Shown here piece by piece: positions 8,433-17,082 of a stretch of 64,000 bases of DNA; the stretch's first letter is position 1; each line of letters begins with the position of its first letter. The position numbers and the translations under genes were made by a program. The stretch comes from Spirochaetaceae bacterium (GTDB lineage Bacteria > Spirochaetota > Spirochaetia > DSM-27196 > PWMO01), in contig RECP01000087.1 in NCBI GenBank assembly GCA_007693945.1, positions 1 to 64,000 of the forward strand. Reading direction: 5' to 3'. Below the pieces are notes generated by a model. That model had not been told where the DNA came from and made no database searches. It was given only the letters and a program-made list of their open reading frames with translations.

Positions 8433-9446
8433 TTACGCCTTTGCTCTGAATGCCTTGATGAAGCGTGGAATCACCTCCTTCAGGTCCCCCACGATGCCGT
8501 AGTTGGCTATCTGGAAGATAGGCGCTTCCGGGTCGGTGTTGATCGCTATGATCCGGGCCGATTCATCCATACCGGCGCGGTGCTGAACGGACCCCGATAT
8601 GCCGCAGGCGATGTAGAGCCGCGGGCGCACGGTGGTTCCCGTCTGTCCCACCTGGTGATCCTTGCTGACGTAACCGGCGTCAACCGCCGCGCGGGATGCT
8701 CCCACCTCACCGCCGAGGGCGTGGGCAAGCTGGTGAATCAGCTGAAAGGTCTCTTTGGAACCGACCCCGATACCGCCCGAGACGATGATCTGGGCGCCCT
8801 TCAGATTGACCAACTTCTCCTGCTTGACCCGTTCGACTATCTCTGACGGAAAGTCCTCCGGTTTCAGCTCTACCTTCTCCTCGATGACTTCTCCCTTGAA
8901 CGAAGGATCGGGATCACTCATCTTCATCACGCCTTCACGTACGGTGGCCATCTGCGGTTTGCGCTCCGGCGAGACGATGGTGGCAATTATGTTGCCGCCG
9001 AACGCCGGGCGGATCTGGTAGAGCACGTTCTGGTACGTCTGTCCTTTGGACTGATAGTCTCCAATCTGGAGATCGGTGCAGTCCGCGGTCAGTCCCACGC
9101 GAAGCGCCGACGCAATGCGGGGCGCTATGTCGCGGCCGGTTGTGGTCGCACCGTAGAGAACGATCTGCGGCGCGTACTTCTTGATGACATCGGTGAGCAC
9201 CCTGGTGTACGGTACCGGTGTATAGTGCGCCAATCCCTTGTGATCGACCGTGTAGAGATGGTCGACTCCGTAGGGAATCAGGGACTCGGCCGCCTTCCGG
9301 ATACCGCTTCCCACAAGCACAGCCGTTACCTTGCTCTTGACCCGGTTGGCGAGCTCTCGTGCTTTGCTGATCAGCTCGATGCTGACCTCCGCGACCTTTC
9401 CGTCATCCTGTTGGACGAATACCATTACGCTGTTCTTTGCTGCCAC
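8433..9446 (-). CDS. etfA: Electron transfer flavoprotein subunit alpha
   Basis: This is a 337-residue EtfA. The C-terminal FAD domain carries the signature G-I-S-G-S-V-Q-H-R-A-G-M and I-I-A-I-N-T-D-P-E-A-P-I-F, which bind FAD. The N-terminal domain has the expected alpha/beta fold that packs on EtfB. It lies 11 nt after etfB and 11 nt before the acyl-CoA dehydrogenase, all on the minus strand. The heterodimer accepts electrons from the dehydrogenase. I see no ferredoxin or bifurcation partner in the operon, so classical rather than bifurcating function is the simpler reading, though this cannot be settled here. Confidence 0.95.
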   Translation of the reverse strand: MAAKNSVMVFVQQDDGKVAEVSIELISKARELANRVKSKVTAVLVGSGIRKAAESLIPYGVDHLYTVDHKGLAHYTPVPYTRVLTDVIKKYAPQIVLYGATTTGRDIAPRIASALRVGLTADCTDLQIGDYQSKGQTYQNVLYQIRPAFGGNIIATIVSPERKPQMATVREGVMKMSDPDPSFKGEVIEEKVELKPEDFPSEIVERVKQEKLVNLKGAQIIVSGGIGVGSKETFQLIHQLAHALGGEVGASRAAVDAGYVSKDHQVGQTGTTVRPRLYIACGISGSVQHRAGMDESARIIAINTDPEAPIFQIANYGIVGDLKEVIPRFIKAFRAKA

Positions 9447-9457
9447 AGGATTCTCCT

Positions 9458-10339
9458 TCAGCCCAGGGTGTGATCTGCGACCAGTTCGTGCACCATGCCG
9501 CCGATCGCCTCTTCGGTGTTCTCGATCATCCTGATCTCCTCGGACTTGAGCACCACCATGTCTATGTTCTTCACCTTGGTCGGTGACCCGGGCAGGCCGC
9601 AGCTGTCGGGGTCGGCGTTTATGGCGTTGATGTCCCAGAGGGTGATTGTGTTCTCCGCCTTGAGCTCCGCGCCGGAGGTCAGGTAGGTCTCGTCAAAATC
9701 ACCACTGCTCATCTCGGTGGTTGCGTTCTTGTAGGTCATCATCTTGATGGCCGATGGGGGCCGCGGGGGATAGCTCTCGTCGGTAATTGTCAGCAGCACC
9801 GGCAGTGCGCTCCTGACTTTCTCGAAACCACCCTCTATGGAGCGGCGTGCCGTGATCGTGCGCTTGTCGGCATCCAGCTCCACAATTTCGGAGACACAGG
9901 TGATCTGATTGATTCCCAGCTTCTCCGCCGTCTGGGGACCGACCTGCGCCGTGTCACCATCTATTGCCTGCCGACCGCAAAGCACGATGTCGTACGCGCC
10001 GATCTTTTCGATGGCACATTTGAGCGCGTAGGAGGTGGCCAGTGTATCGGCGGCCGCAAAGCGTCTGTCCGAGATCAGGGCCACGAAATCGGCACCGCGG
10101 TAGAGCGAGTCCTTCAGTACCTGGACGGCCGACGGCGGGCCCATGGTGAGCACGTGCACCCGTGAATCGGGGACCGACTCCCGGATGGTCAGCGCCGCCT
10201 CGAGTGCGTGCAGATCTTCGGGGTTAAAGATAGCCGGCAATGCCGACCGGTTCACCGTGCCGTCTTCTTTCATGGCATTACCGGTGATATTCTGCGTGTC
10301 CGGCACCTGTTTTACCAACACAATCAGGTTCAAGCCCAC
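9458..10339 (-). CDS. etfB: Electron transfer flavoprotein subunit beta
   Basis: This is a 293-residue EtfB beginning at a GTG (10337-10339) preceded by a strong GAGGAGG; a longer upstream reading would add 33 residues with no family match. Family features are the N-terminal V-L-V-K-Q-V-P-D-T, the V-L-C-G-R-Q-A-I-D-G-D-T-A-Q-V-G-P segment that binds AMP or FAD, and the L-P-V-L-L-T-I strand. It is the first gene of the etfB-etfA-acyl-CoA dehydrogenase operon, driven by a promoter at 10486-10514. At 293 residues it is slightly longer than the usual 250-260. Confidence 0.95.
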   Translation of the reverse strand: MGLNLIVLVKQVPDTQNITGNAMKEDGTVNRSALPAIFNPEDLHALEAALTIRESVPDSRVHVLTMGPPSAVQVLKDSLYRGADFVALISDRRFAAADTLATSYALKCAIEKIGAYDIVLCGRQAIDGDTAQVGPQTAEKLGINQITCVSEIVELDADKRTITARRSIEGGFEKVRSALPVLLTITDESYPPRPPSAIKMMTYKNATTEMSSGDFDETYLTSGAELKAENTITLWDINAINADPDSCGLPGSPTKVKNIDMVVLKSEEIRMIENTEEAIGGMVHELVADHTLG

Positions 10340-10485
10340 GTGTGCCTCCTCGGTAGAAGGAAGAAATGCCCGGCCGTCTTCCGGCAGCTCGCGGCCGGCG
10401 GGGTCACGTGCTCCTCCCGCACCTGCACCCACCTGCACCGGTTTCGAATGACACTGACTTCCTTCTGGCTGGTGATCGATGCCGA

Positions 10486-10514
10486 ATGATAGTCGGAAAT
10501 ACGGCGCACTTCAA
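10486..10514 (-). promoter_or_regulatory. Promoter of etfB-etfA-acd operon
   Basis: On the minus strand TTGAAG (10514-10509), 17 bp, then TATCAT (10491-10486). Transcription would start near 10479, leaving about 140 nt of leader before the GTG at 10339. The leader contains a short G-rich duplication (GGTGCAGGTGGGTGCAGGTG, near 10420-10440). The divergent importer promoter lies about 70 bp away. Confidence 0.6.
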
Positions 10515-10580
10515 GGGTGCACGGCCAAATTTCCGGACAGAGCTGAGAGCCACGTTCTGCGCCTACACGCGCCTTCGGCC

Positions 10581-10610
10581 TTCGACTTCCCGCTGCTTCT
10601 TTGCTATACT
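10581..10610 (+). promoter_or_regulatory. Possible promoter of NMT1-type importer operon
   Basis: A good -10 TATACT (10605-10610) is 18 bp from a weak -35 TTCGAC (10581-10586). Transcription from near 10618 would reach the GTG start at 10651, which has GGGGGAG before it. Confidence 0.45.
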
Positions 10611-10650
10611 GCGCCACGGAACTACACCGTTATAATGGGGGAGCACAATT

Positions 10651-11616
10651 GTGTTGCGAGATTCTTGTGCGATCATAACGCGGGCCATTCGGGCCGCACT
10701 GGTACTCGCGGCCGTCGGGCTGCTGCCCGCTGTTGGCGCGGCGGCGTCACCGGCCGCGCTGCGCGTCGGTATGATGCCGGCGGTCAACTCGATTCCGCTG
10801 ATTGTCGCCGAGGCCGAAGGGTTCTTCTCCGCTGAAGGCGTCGCGGTCGAGCTCGAGATGTTTCACAATCAGCTCTATCGTGAGACCGCGCTGCAGACGG
10901 GACGGATCGACGGGTCGGTTTCCGATCTTATCAATGCGGTCAACGCCGTGGCGGGCGGATTTGCGGTTCAGGTCACGTCCGTTACGGATGGGCTCTTCGG
11001 GCTCGTAACTGCACCGCGGTCTCGAATCCGGTCCATCGATGACTGGAAGTCTGCGGGCGTGCGGTCGGTGCAGGTCGGGCTGCTGCAGGACAGCATTATC
11101 TTCTACTCGGCGGAGCGCATCCTGCAGGCCTACGGCGTCGATCCGCGTACCATCGCGCCGATCTCCACGCTGCAGGTACCCACGCGCATGGAGATGGTTG
11201 TGGCCGGCCAGATAGAAGCGGCAATGCTTCCCGAACCGATGACACGCGTGGCCATGGCACGCGGAGCCCATCTGATCGCCGACAGCTCGGTCATGGATCA
11301 GACTCCCGGCGTGCTGCTGTTCACGCCGCAGGCGGTTTCAGAAAAAGCCGAGCAGATCGCGGCTTTCTATCGGGCCTACGACCGGGCGGTCCAGGCGATC
11401 AACGCCGGCCCCGACCACTTCAGACGGCTGATTGTGGATGCCGGCGGGTTTCCGCCCATGGTGCGCGACAGTATGGTCATACCGCGGTTTCAGCCGGCTC
11501 GCGTGCCCACAGAGGACGAGTTTGAAGACGTAGTGAAGTGGATGCGGCAGAAAGGCCTGCTGGACGGATCGATCGGTTACCGATCGGTGATCAGCGATCT
11601 GATTCCGGCCCGCTGA
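10651..11616 (+). CDS. ABC importer substrate-binding protein, NMT1/SsuA-like
   Basis: This is a 321-residue periplasmic binding protein starting at GTG with GGGGGAG upstream. Residues 1 to about 31 form a signal peptide ending Ala-Ala-Ala-Ser. The mature part begins L-R-V-G-M-M-P-A-V-N-S-I-P and continues with A-E-A-E-G-F-F-S-A-E-G, the hallmark of NMT1/ThiY/SsuA/TauA-type proteins that bind pyrimidine precursors, sulfonates, nitrate or related small molecules. It is followed by its own ATPase and permease. The ligand cannot be read from sequence, and no thiamine, sulfonate or nitrate gene or riboswitch is nearby. Confidence 0.88.
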   Translation: MLRDSCAIITRAIRAALVLAAVGLLPAVGAAASPAALRVGMMPAVNSIPLIVAEAEGFFSAEGVAVELEMFHNQLYRETALQTGRIDGSVSDLINAVNAVAGGFAVQVTSVTDGLFGLVTAPRSRIRSIDDWKSAGVRSVQVGLLQDSIIFYSAERILQAYGVDPRTIAPISTLQVPTRMEMVVAGQIEAAMLPEPMTRVAMARGAHLIADSSVMDQTPGVLLFTPQAVSEKAEQIAAFYRAYDRAVQAINAGPDHFRRLIVDAGGFPPMVRDSMVIPRFQPARVPTEDEFEDVVKWMRQKGLLDGSIGYRSVISDLIPAR

Positions 11617-11653
11617 GGCGATTCGGCGCCACTGGTGTGTTTGCGCTACCGGC

Positions 11654-12397
11654 ATGCTGAGAATTGAACGCTGCACTGTCGGCTATGCGGATCAAACCGT
11701 GTTCAGCGATCTCACGCTGGCGGCGGCGCCGGGCGAGACGCTTGCGGTTGTCGGACCGTCCGGTTGCGGCAAGTCGACTCTGCTGTACGCGGCCGCCGGA
11801 TTGCTGGCGCCGCACAGAGGAACTGTTGCGCTTGATGGGCAGCCTGTGGCGGCCGGGGATCGGCGCGTCGGACTGGTGCTGCAGCAGTACGGGCTGTTTC
11901 CCTGGTTCAGTGTGCTGGAGAATGTGGCGCTGGGATTGCGGCTGCACGGTGTGCCGCGCGAGGAGCGCGTCGCGGCTGCGTATGCGGCGCTGGATGCCGT
12001 TGGGATGCAGCAGCTGGCACCGCGCTTTATCACTACCCTCTCCGGCGGTCAGCAGCAACGCGTGGCGATTGCCCGCACCTGGGCGATGCAGCCGCGTCTG
12101 CTTCTGATGGACGAGCCGTTCTCGGCGCTCGATGCTCTGACGCGCGAATCGCTGCAGGACCTGCTGTGCTCGCTGCTGCAGGGTCGCCGTATGGTCTCTA
12201 TTCTGGTCACGCATAGTATCGACGAGGCGGTACTGATAGGGTCGCGGATTGGCGTCATGCACGGCCACCCGGCAAAGATCACCTGGGTCGATAATCCGCT
12301 TTCGGGTCGAACGGCAGACACGGCGCGAACCTCGCCCGAGTTCTTCGCGGCAGTTGCCGGGCTTCGTCGGCGGTTCGCGGAGCTTCTGCATGCGTAG
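11654..12397 (+). CDS. ABC importer ATP-binding protein, SsuB/TauB/ThiZ-like
   Basis: This is a 247-residue ATPase with Walker A G-P-S-G-C-G-K-S-T (about residues 36-44), Q-loop Q-Q-Y-G-L-F-P-W, signature L-S-G-G-Q-Q-Q-R-V-A-I-A-R, Walker B L-L-L-M-D-E-P-F-S-A-L-D and the switch His in T-H-S-I-D-E-A. The P-W-x-S/T after the Q-loop and the overall length fit the nitrate/sulfonate/taurine/thiamine-precursor subfamily. It lies 37 nt after the binding-protein gene and overlaps the permease gene by 8 nt, so the three form one operon. Confidence 0.93.
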   Translation: MLRIERCTVGYADQTVFSDLTLAAAPGETLAVVGPSGCGKSTLLYAAAGLLAPHRGTVALDGQPVAAGDRRVGLVLQQYGLFPWFSVLENVALGLRLHGVPREERVAAAYAALDAVGMQQLAPRFITTLSGGQQQRVAIARTWAMQPRLLLMDEPFSALDALTRESLQDLLCSLLQGRRMVSILVTHSIDEAVLIGSRIGVMHGHPAKITWVDNPLSGRTADTARTSPEFFAAVAGLRRRFAELLHA

Positions 12398-13157
12398 GGT
12401 GCTGGTGCTTGCCGGCGCGGCCGCGGCGGTGGTAGCCGGCTGGTGGGTGCTGGCGTTGCTGCTGCGCTCACCGGTGCTTCCGGCGCCGCCGGCGGTGCTG
12501 ATGCGCGTGGTGGAGCTTGGGCCGGCACTGCTGCTGCGCCACACCGCCGCCAGCCTCATGCGCGTGCTGCTTGCGCTCGCAGTGGCAACGGCGGTCTCGC
12601 TGCCGCTGGGCCTCGTGATGGGGCGCTCGCGGCGTGTCGATCGGCTGCTTGCGCCCCTGGCCTATCTGCTCTACCCGGTGCCCAAGATTGCACTTCTGCC
12701 GATCGTTTTTCTACTGGTCGGTATTGGCGATGCGGCGCGGGTTACTATCGTTGTGCTGGTGCTTTCTTTCCAGATCCTGGTTGCCGTGCGTGACGCGGCG
12801 CGTTCGATCCCGGCTGCCTATCTGACGTCGTTCACGTCTCTGGGAGGAACGCGGGCCCAATCACTTCGATTCGTGCTGCTGCCCGCGATTGTGCCGCAAC
12901 TGCTGACTGCGATGCGCATCGGCACCGGAACCGGGCTGGCGGTACTCTTCTTTGCCGAAACCTTCTTCGCCAACTTCGGGCTTGGAATGTTTATTGTCGA
13001 GAGCTGGATGCGTGTCTCCTATACCGACATGCTCGCCGGCATTGTGGCAATGGGCGTGCTGGGGTTGGCACTTTTCAGCGCGCTGGACGCGCTCGAGTAT
13101 CTGCTCTGTCCCTGGAAGCGCTGCGGCATTCGGGAGACACCGAACGTGTTGCCATGA
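12390..13157 (+). CDS. ABC importer permease, SsuC/TauC/ThiX-like
   Basis: This is a 255-residue inner-membrane permease with about six hydrophobic segments, starting with the stretch at residues 4-27. The EAA loop that contacts the ATPase is visible as the segment around I-P-A-A-Y-L-T-S-F-T-S-L-G-G-T near residues 145-160. The ATG at 12390 overlaps the stop of the ATPase gene, which is typical of translational coupling. The frame is open further upstream, but that part lies inside the ATPase gene and has no membrane-protein character. The next gene starts in an ATGA overlap, so the inositol-phosphatase gene is co-transcribed. Confidence 0.92.
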   Translation: MRRVLVLAGAAAAVVAGWWVLALLLRSPVLPAPPAVLMRVVELGPALLLRHTAASLMRVLLALAVATAVSLPLGLVMGRSRRVDRLLAPLAYLLYPVPKIALLPIVFLLVGIGDAARVTIVVLVLSFQILVAVRDAARSIPAAYLTSFTSLGGTRAQSLRFVLLPAIVPQLLTAMRIGTGTGLAVLFFAETFFANFGLGMFIVESWMRVSYTDMLAGIVAMGVLGLALFSALDALEYLLCPWKRCGIRETPNVLP

Positions 13158-13969
13158 GTATCTCGTTGACGTATGGTTGCTCCGTGAACATATCGAGACA
13201 ACAGCTTCTCACGGTGACCGTGGAGGCGGGTGAACTGGCGCAGAGGTCGTTTCGATCCCTCTCCGCGGAGCAGGTAGCGTATAAGAGCGAGATCGACCTG
13301 GTTACCGAGATCGACCACAGCGTTCAGTCACTACTGATCGACCGACTTACCCGGATGTGTCCCGGCGCGCGCGTGCTTGCCGAGGAGCAGCAAGAGCACC
13401 GGGCCCTGACGGATGAGCCGACGTTCATCATCGACCCCATAGACGGCACAACCAACTTCGTCCACGGCGTGCCGCACTACTGCGTATCGGTGGCGTACGC
13501 CGAAGAAGGAGAGCCGATACTGGGCGCTGTGTCGGCACCCGCGCTCGGCGAAGTGTTCAGTTCCGAGCGCGGTGGGGGCAGCTACCGTAACGCCGAGCGT
13601 ATCACGATATCGCCCAACGGCGATCCCAGGCGGGCTCTCGGTTGTACGGGGCTGTTTGGTGACAGCAGGGCCGGACGTGCGGCGGCTGCGGAGTTGATGG
13701 GCCGCGCCCTTGACCACCTTCGTGACATCCGTCGCATGGGAGCGGCGGCGCTTGATCTGTGCTACGTGGCGTGCGGGCGATTCGATCTGTTCTGGGAACG
13801 CGGGCTGAACGCCTGGGACATCGCTGCGGGCATGCTTATCGTCCGGGAAGCCGGGGGGCGCGTCAGCGACGTGCACGGCGACACCGACGGCGTTATGTTC
13901 AGCGGGAGCGTTGTGGCAGCCAACCCCCAACTGCACCGCTGGTTCATGGAAACCGTGCTGCGCGGGTAG
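13154..13969 (+). CDS. Inositol monophosphatase family protein
   Basis: This is a 271-residue Mg2+-dependent phosphatase of the IMPase/SuhB/CysQ superfamily. The metal-binding motif D-P-I-D-G-T-T-N-F is at about residues 94-102, the first Glu is in L-A-E-E-Q-Q, and the second motif W-D-I-A-A-G appears near residue 220. Length and order agree with SuhB-type inositol-1-phosphatases. The ATG overlaps the permease stop by 4 nt (ATGA), so it is translated with the importer. This suggests, without proving it, that the imported compound or its product is a phosphorylated substrate. An alternative start at residue 10-15 is possible since the conserved part begins near Arg15. Confidence 0.9.
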   Translation: MSISLTYGCSVNISRQQLLTVTVEAGELAQRSFRSLSAEQVAYKSEIDLVTEIDHSVQSLLIDRLTRMCPGARVLAEEQQEHRALTDEPTFIIDPIDGTTNFVHGVPHYCVSVAYAEEGEPILGAVSAPALGEVFSSERGGGSYRNAERITISPNGDPRRALGCTGLFGDSRAGRAAAAELMGRALDHLRDIRRMGAAALDLCYVACGRFDLFWERGLNAWDIAAGMLIVREAGGRVSDVHGDTDGVMFSGSVVAANPQLHRWFMETVLRG

Positions 13970-14028
13970 TTCTGCTGTCCGTCGGCGCCATAATGCCGGC
14001 GTGCTGCGCGATCCGCACTGTGGCGGTA

Positions 14029-15690
14029 TCAGTACCCGTCGGACATGGCGCGATTCTGGTCTTTCTTGTAGAGCTCGCTGTATACGTAGCCGCGGTTCTT
14101 GAGCCGGTCCTTGACTTCCTGCGGAAAAGGCAGGTAGCGCCAGAAGATGTCGCGCACCTCACGCGCGAGCTTCTGCGTGCCCTCACTCTCCTTGGTGATC
14201 CACAGGATATAGTCCTGGATGAACGCATCCTTGACATCGCCTTTCTGCTTGGTCTCGCTGAACCACTGATAGTACCAGCCGGTCAGACCTTCTTCCATCC
14301 AGTAATGCTGCGCCTTCTCCTTGGCAACCTGCCAGCGCAGATCGGCAAGCGCGGAGATCACCGCAACCGCCACATCTTTGGGGTACATCGGCAGTGCGAT
14401 GCGGCCACGGCTTGACGCGCGGTTGAAGCGTTCAAACGGCTCCCAGCAGATTCCGGCATCACCGTAGCACGGCACGATGATGATATTGGGAACAATGCGG
14501 TTGGTCTGCATCTTGAAGGTTCGCAGAAAGATTCCGGGATCCAGATACTCGGCTTGCGCAAGCTGGCGGATGACGTTTTCCCGCGTGCAGATGTCGTGCA
14601 TGCCACCGCGAAAATACTGTTTTAGCAGTACCGGGAAGTGATTACCCTGACGTCCGATGCACATCTTCGCCATCTGGCGTACCGTGTTCATCTCGGCAAC
14701 CACAACGCGCTTATCAACGGTGCTGCCCCCGCTCTCGGACTCCTTGCGCCGCAGTTCATCGAGTTGATCCTGTATGCTACCGAGTTCGCTGAACTGGCGA
14801 CCAAGTTCCTTGTTTACCGTTATCAGGCGCCGGATAACGTTGCCCATCTCGGACAGAGCGCTTTTCTGCGTGTCGGAGTACGGGCCCCACAGTCCGTTGT
14901 ACTGCTCCTGCGGTTCATGCCGGCTGATCTCCTGCAGATGCTGCGCAAGCAGTTGCTCCTGGTCCTGGATCTCGGTCTGCTGATTACGGATCAGCGACAG
15001 TTGCGCTTCGTATCGTCCGCGGGTCTTCTCCAGCTGGGCGTTGAGTTTCTGGTTGCTGCTCTGGCCGGCGGTTTTGGTCTCGTCAACTGCCGAGGGGTTG
15101 ACGCGGCCGCGGGCGATCAGCGTGATCCACTCATCCACGTAGTGGATCGGCTCGTTTGTGCCGTTATCGAAGATGGTCCGCGACAGCATGGTGCGCTGTT
15201 CGGCAGAGAACAGGGTCGGCAACAGCGCGGCGAATCGTAGTGTCAGCGTCTTTGGCGTCGGGCCGGCTCCGACGACTTTGGGAGCCATCCCGGAAATCAG
15301 TTCCCAATAGGCCGGGATCAGGCGCGCGCGATACGTGGAGCGGTCCTGCGGATCCCTGGCGTTGAGAAAAGAACCAAGGATTGAATGCACGCGCTGCGAT
15401 ATCTCGCCCTCACCGGTCAGGGCACTCTTGTAGTAGTTCTTGTCTGCAAAGAACGGCTTGGGATCTTCGTCTAGCTTGTCCGGCACAGCAAAGGCGCGCA
15501 CCCTGAAGTCCGGAGCGCCTTCTACCGGCAGCGGCTCTTCGGCGCCGACGTCAGCGTCGCCGAAGAGATCCGCGAACTCAGGTACGCCGTCACCTGTACC
15601 GTCGGAAGAGATCCCGATCAGCTCGGCGACCTCAGGATCGATCTCACCGGCGAACATACTGCCACGGTTCTGTTTGGGATCGCTACTCAT
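14029..15690 (-). CDS. Unrecognised 553-residue cytoplasmic protein
   Basis: I do not recognise this protein. There is no signal peptide or membrane segment. Residues 1-70 are acidic and probably disordered. A region around 200-320 is rich in Gln, Glu, Lys and Arg with heptad-like spacing and is probably coiled coil. The C-terminal 220 residues look globular, with many aromatics (W-Q-V-A-K-E-K-A-Q-H-Y-W, F-W-R-Y-L-P-F-P) and scattered Cys that do not form a metal motif. The ATG at 15690 has GGGGTGA before it. It stands alone: convergent with the phosphatase gene and followed upstream by tRNA-Ala. The composition and complete frame are those of a real, probably lineage-specific gene. Confidence 0.8.
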   Translation of the reverse strand: MSSDPKQNRGSMFAGEIDPEVAELIGISSDGTGDGVPEFADLFGDADVGAEEPLPVEGAPDFRVRAFAVPDKLDEDPKPFFADKNYYKSALTGEGEISQRVHSILGSFLNARDPQDRSTYRARLIPAYWELISGMAPKVVGAGPTPKTLTLRFAALLPTLFSAEQRTMLSRTIFDNGTNEPIHYVDEWITLIARGRVNPSAVDETKTAGQSSNQKLNAQLEKTRGRYEAQLSLIRNQQTEIQDQEQLLAQHLQEISRHEPQEQYNGLWGPYSDTQKSALSEMGNVIRRLITVNKELGRQFSELGSIQDQLDELRRKESESGGSTVDKRVVVAEMNTVRQMAKMCIGRQGNHFPVLLKQYFRGGMHDICTRENVIRQLAQAEYLDPGIFLRTFKMQTNRIVPNIIIVPCYGDAGICWEPFERFNRASSRGRIALPMYPKDVAVAVISALADLRWQVAKEKAQHYWMEEGLTGWYYQWFSETKQKGDVKDAFIQDYILWITKESEGTQKLAREVRDIFWRYLPFPQEVKDRLKNRGYVYSELYKKDQNRAMSDGY

Positions 15691-15789
15691 TGATCACCCC
15701 GAGGGACTACAAATCAGGAAGTTGCCACGGAACCACCGCCAACGTCCACGAAGGTACCACGCTCCCCGGCGGTTTTCCACAGTCACGAT

Positions 15790-15862
15790 TGGAGGTGACG
15801 GGAGTTGAACCCGTTACCTCTTGAATGCCATTCAAGCGCTCTACCAACTGAGCTACACCCCC
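15790..15862 (-). tRNA. tRNA-Ala (anticodon GGC)
   Basis: This is a 73-nt cloverleaf on the minus strand. The acceptor stem pairs GGGGGTG with CACCTCC (one G-U), followed by discriminator A. The D arm contains AGCTCAGTTGGTAGAGC. The anticodon stem is CTTGA/TCAAG with loop ATGGCAT, placing GGC at nt 34-36 (genomic 15829-15827). The T arm has GGTTCAACTCC. The 3' CCA is not encoded. It reads GCC and GCT codons. Confidence 0.97.
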
Positions 15863-15878
15863 ACGTGATACAGCCGCC

Positions 15879-15908
15879 ATCCTAAGCAATTGCCGCGGAT
15901 CGTGTCAA
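15879..15908 (-). promoter_or_regulatory. Promoter of tRNA-Ala
   Basis: On the minus strand a perfect TTGACA (15908-15903), 18 bp, then TAGGAT (15884-15879), ending 16 nt before the tRNA 5' end at 15862. Confidence 0.7.
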
Positions 15909-15916
15909 GGCACCAG

Positions 15917-15945
15917 TTGGCTGTCCGCGCACGATGGTCTATGAT
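15917..15945 (+). promoter_or_regulatory. Promoter of the PfkB kinase gene
   Basis: TTGGCT (15917-15922), 17 bp, TATGAT (15940-15945). The start near 15952 leaves a 12-nt leader containing AGGGGGAG before the ATG at 15964. The -35 box sits back-to-back with that of tRNA-Ala, only 8 bp apart, so the two polymerases should compete. Confidence 0.6.
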
Positions 15946-15963
15946 CGGCGGCAGGGGGAGCAC

Positions 15964-17043
15964 ATGGGAGTAGAACTCAGAAGGGACAGCATGTATGCGG
16001 TATTGACGCCTACCAGTATGGGAGTGCGCCTGACACCGCCAAACGGACAGCCCGTTCACAGCAGCGATTCATTTCTGATGCACGCCACCAGCGCCGAATC
16101 CAATGTGCTCAGTGTTGTTTCATATCTGGGTCTGCGTGCCAAGGTACTGACCGCGTTTGTCAGGGACAGTCCTATCTCGCGGTTCATCAAGGATAACCTT
16201 GCATCGCGCCACATCGACTACGAGGGACCGGAGCGCGATCAAGGCGGCCCGTGGGGCTATCGGCATCAGATCAACATCGCCGATAGCGGCTACGGATCTC
16301 GCGGGCCCCGGGTGCACAATGATCGCGCCGGAGAGGTGGGACGTACGCTGACCGGTGACGATTTCGATCTTGATCGCATTTTTGTCCGTGAAGGCGTGCA
16401 GATCATGCACCTTTCCGGCTTGTTTGCCGCGCTGTCGCCCGAGACCGGCAGGTTCTGTGTCGAGCTATCGCGTTTAGCCAGGCAGCACGGAACGCGTATT
16501 TCGTTTGACCTTAACTATCGTGCGTCGTTCTGGAAGAACCGCGAGCAGGAACTGGGCGAAGTGTTCCGCGAAATCGCCTCACTGGCTGATATCCTGGTAG
16601 GCAATGAGGAAGACTTCCAGCTGAGCCTGGGTTTGAAGGGGCCCGAAGCCGGGGGCAAGGATCTGGCGGCCAAGATCGACGGGTTCAAGAGCATGATTGC
16701 GACCGTCAAACAGAACTATCCAAATGCGCTGGTCTACGGCACTACGTTGCGCGAGGTTCTCGGCACCAACCTGCATCTGTGGGGAGCTCTGGTCTCCGAA
16801 GGCCGCAACTGGCACGTGGCCGAACCCCGCGAAATCACCGTGCTCGATCGGATCGGCGGCGGTGACGGATTTGTCGGTGGCATGCTGTACGCCATTCTGA
16901 AAGGCTGGGAGCCGCACACATGGGTGCAGTTTGGCTGGGCAACCGGTGCCCTGGCAACCACCTTTCTGACCGACTACGGTCAGCCTGCCGACGAGGATCA
17001 GGTTTGGGACATCTGGAAAGGCAACGCGCGGGTCAAACGCTGA
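15964..17043 (+). CDS. PfkB-family sugar kinase, probably 2-keto-3-deoxygluconate kinase
   Basis: This is a 359-residue ribokinase/PfkB-family kinase. The C-terminal anion-hole and catalytic motif D-R-I-G-G-G-D-G-F-V-G-G is present, with the catalytic Asp at about residue 301. The N-terminal substrate half includes the G-x-x-x-N-V/A helix (S-A-E-S-N-V-L-S). I-S-F-D-L-N-Y-R and I-L-V-G-N-E-E-D are typical of the KDG-kinase branch. The ATG at 15964 is chosen for AGGGGGAG upstream and for the promoter position; the upstream in-frame ATG lies in the -10 region. It would phosphorylate KDG to KDPG in uronate or pectin catabolism. No KDPG aldolase or uronate gene is adjacent, so the exact sugar is inferred. 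Confidence 0.85.
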   Translation: MGVELRRDSMYAVLTPTSMGVRLTPPNGQPVHSSDSFLMHATSAESNVLSVVSYLGLRAKVLTAFVRDSPISRFIKDNLASRHIDYEGPERDQGGPWGYRHQINIADSGYGSRGPRVHNDRAGEVGRTLTGDDFDLDRIFVREGVQIMHLSGLFAALSPETGRFCVELSRLARQHGTRISFDLNYRASFWKNREQELGEVFREIASLADILVGNEEDFQLSLGLKGPEAGGKDLAAKIDGFKSMIATVKQNYPNALVYGTTLREVLGTNLHLWGALVSEGRNWHVAEPREITVLDRIGGGDGFVGGMLYAILKGWEPHTWVQFGWATGALATTFLTDYGQPADEDQVWDIWKGNARVKR

Positions 17044-17082
17044 ATACCCTGCGGCTCCAATCGGGTGTATACTGAGACTGGT

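Noticed and set aside
11591-12559. Minus-strand 322-codon frame opposite the ABC ATPase
   Set aside because: Arg/Gln/His-rich antisense translation; the plus strand carries a clear ATPase with all motifs.
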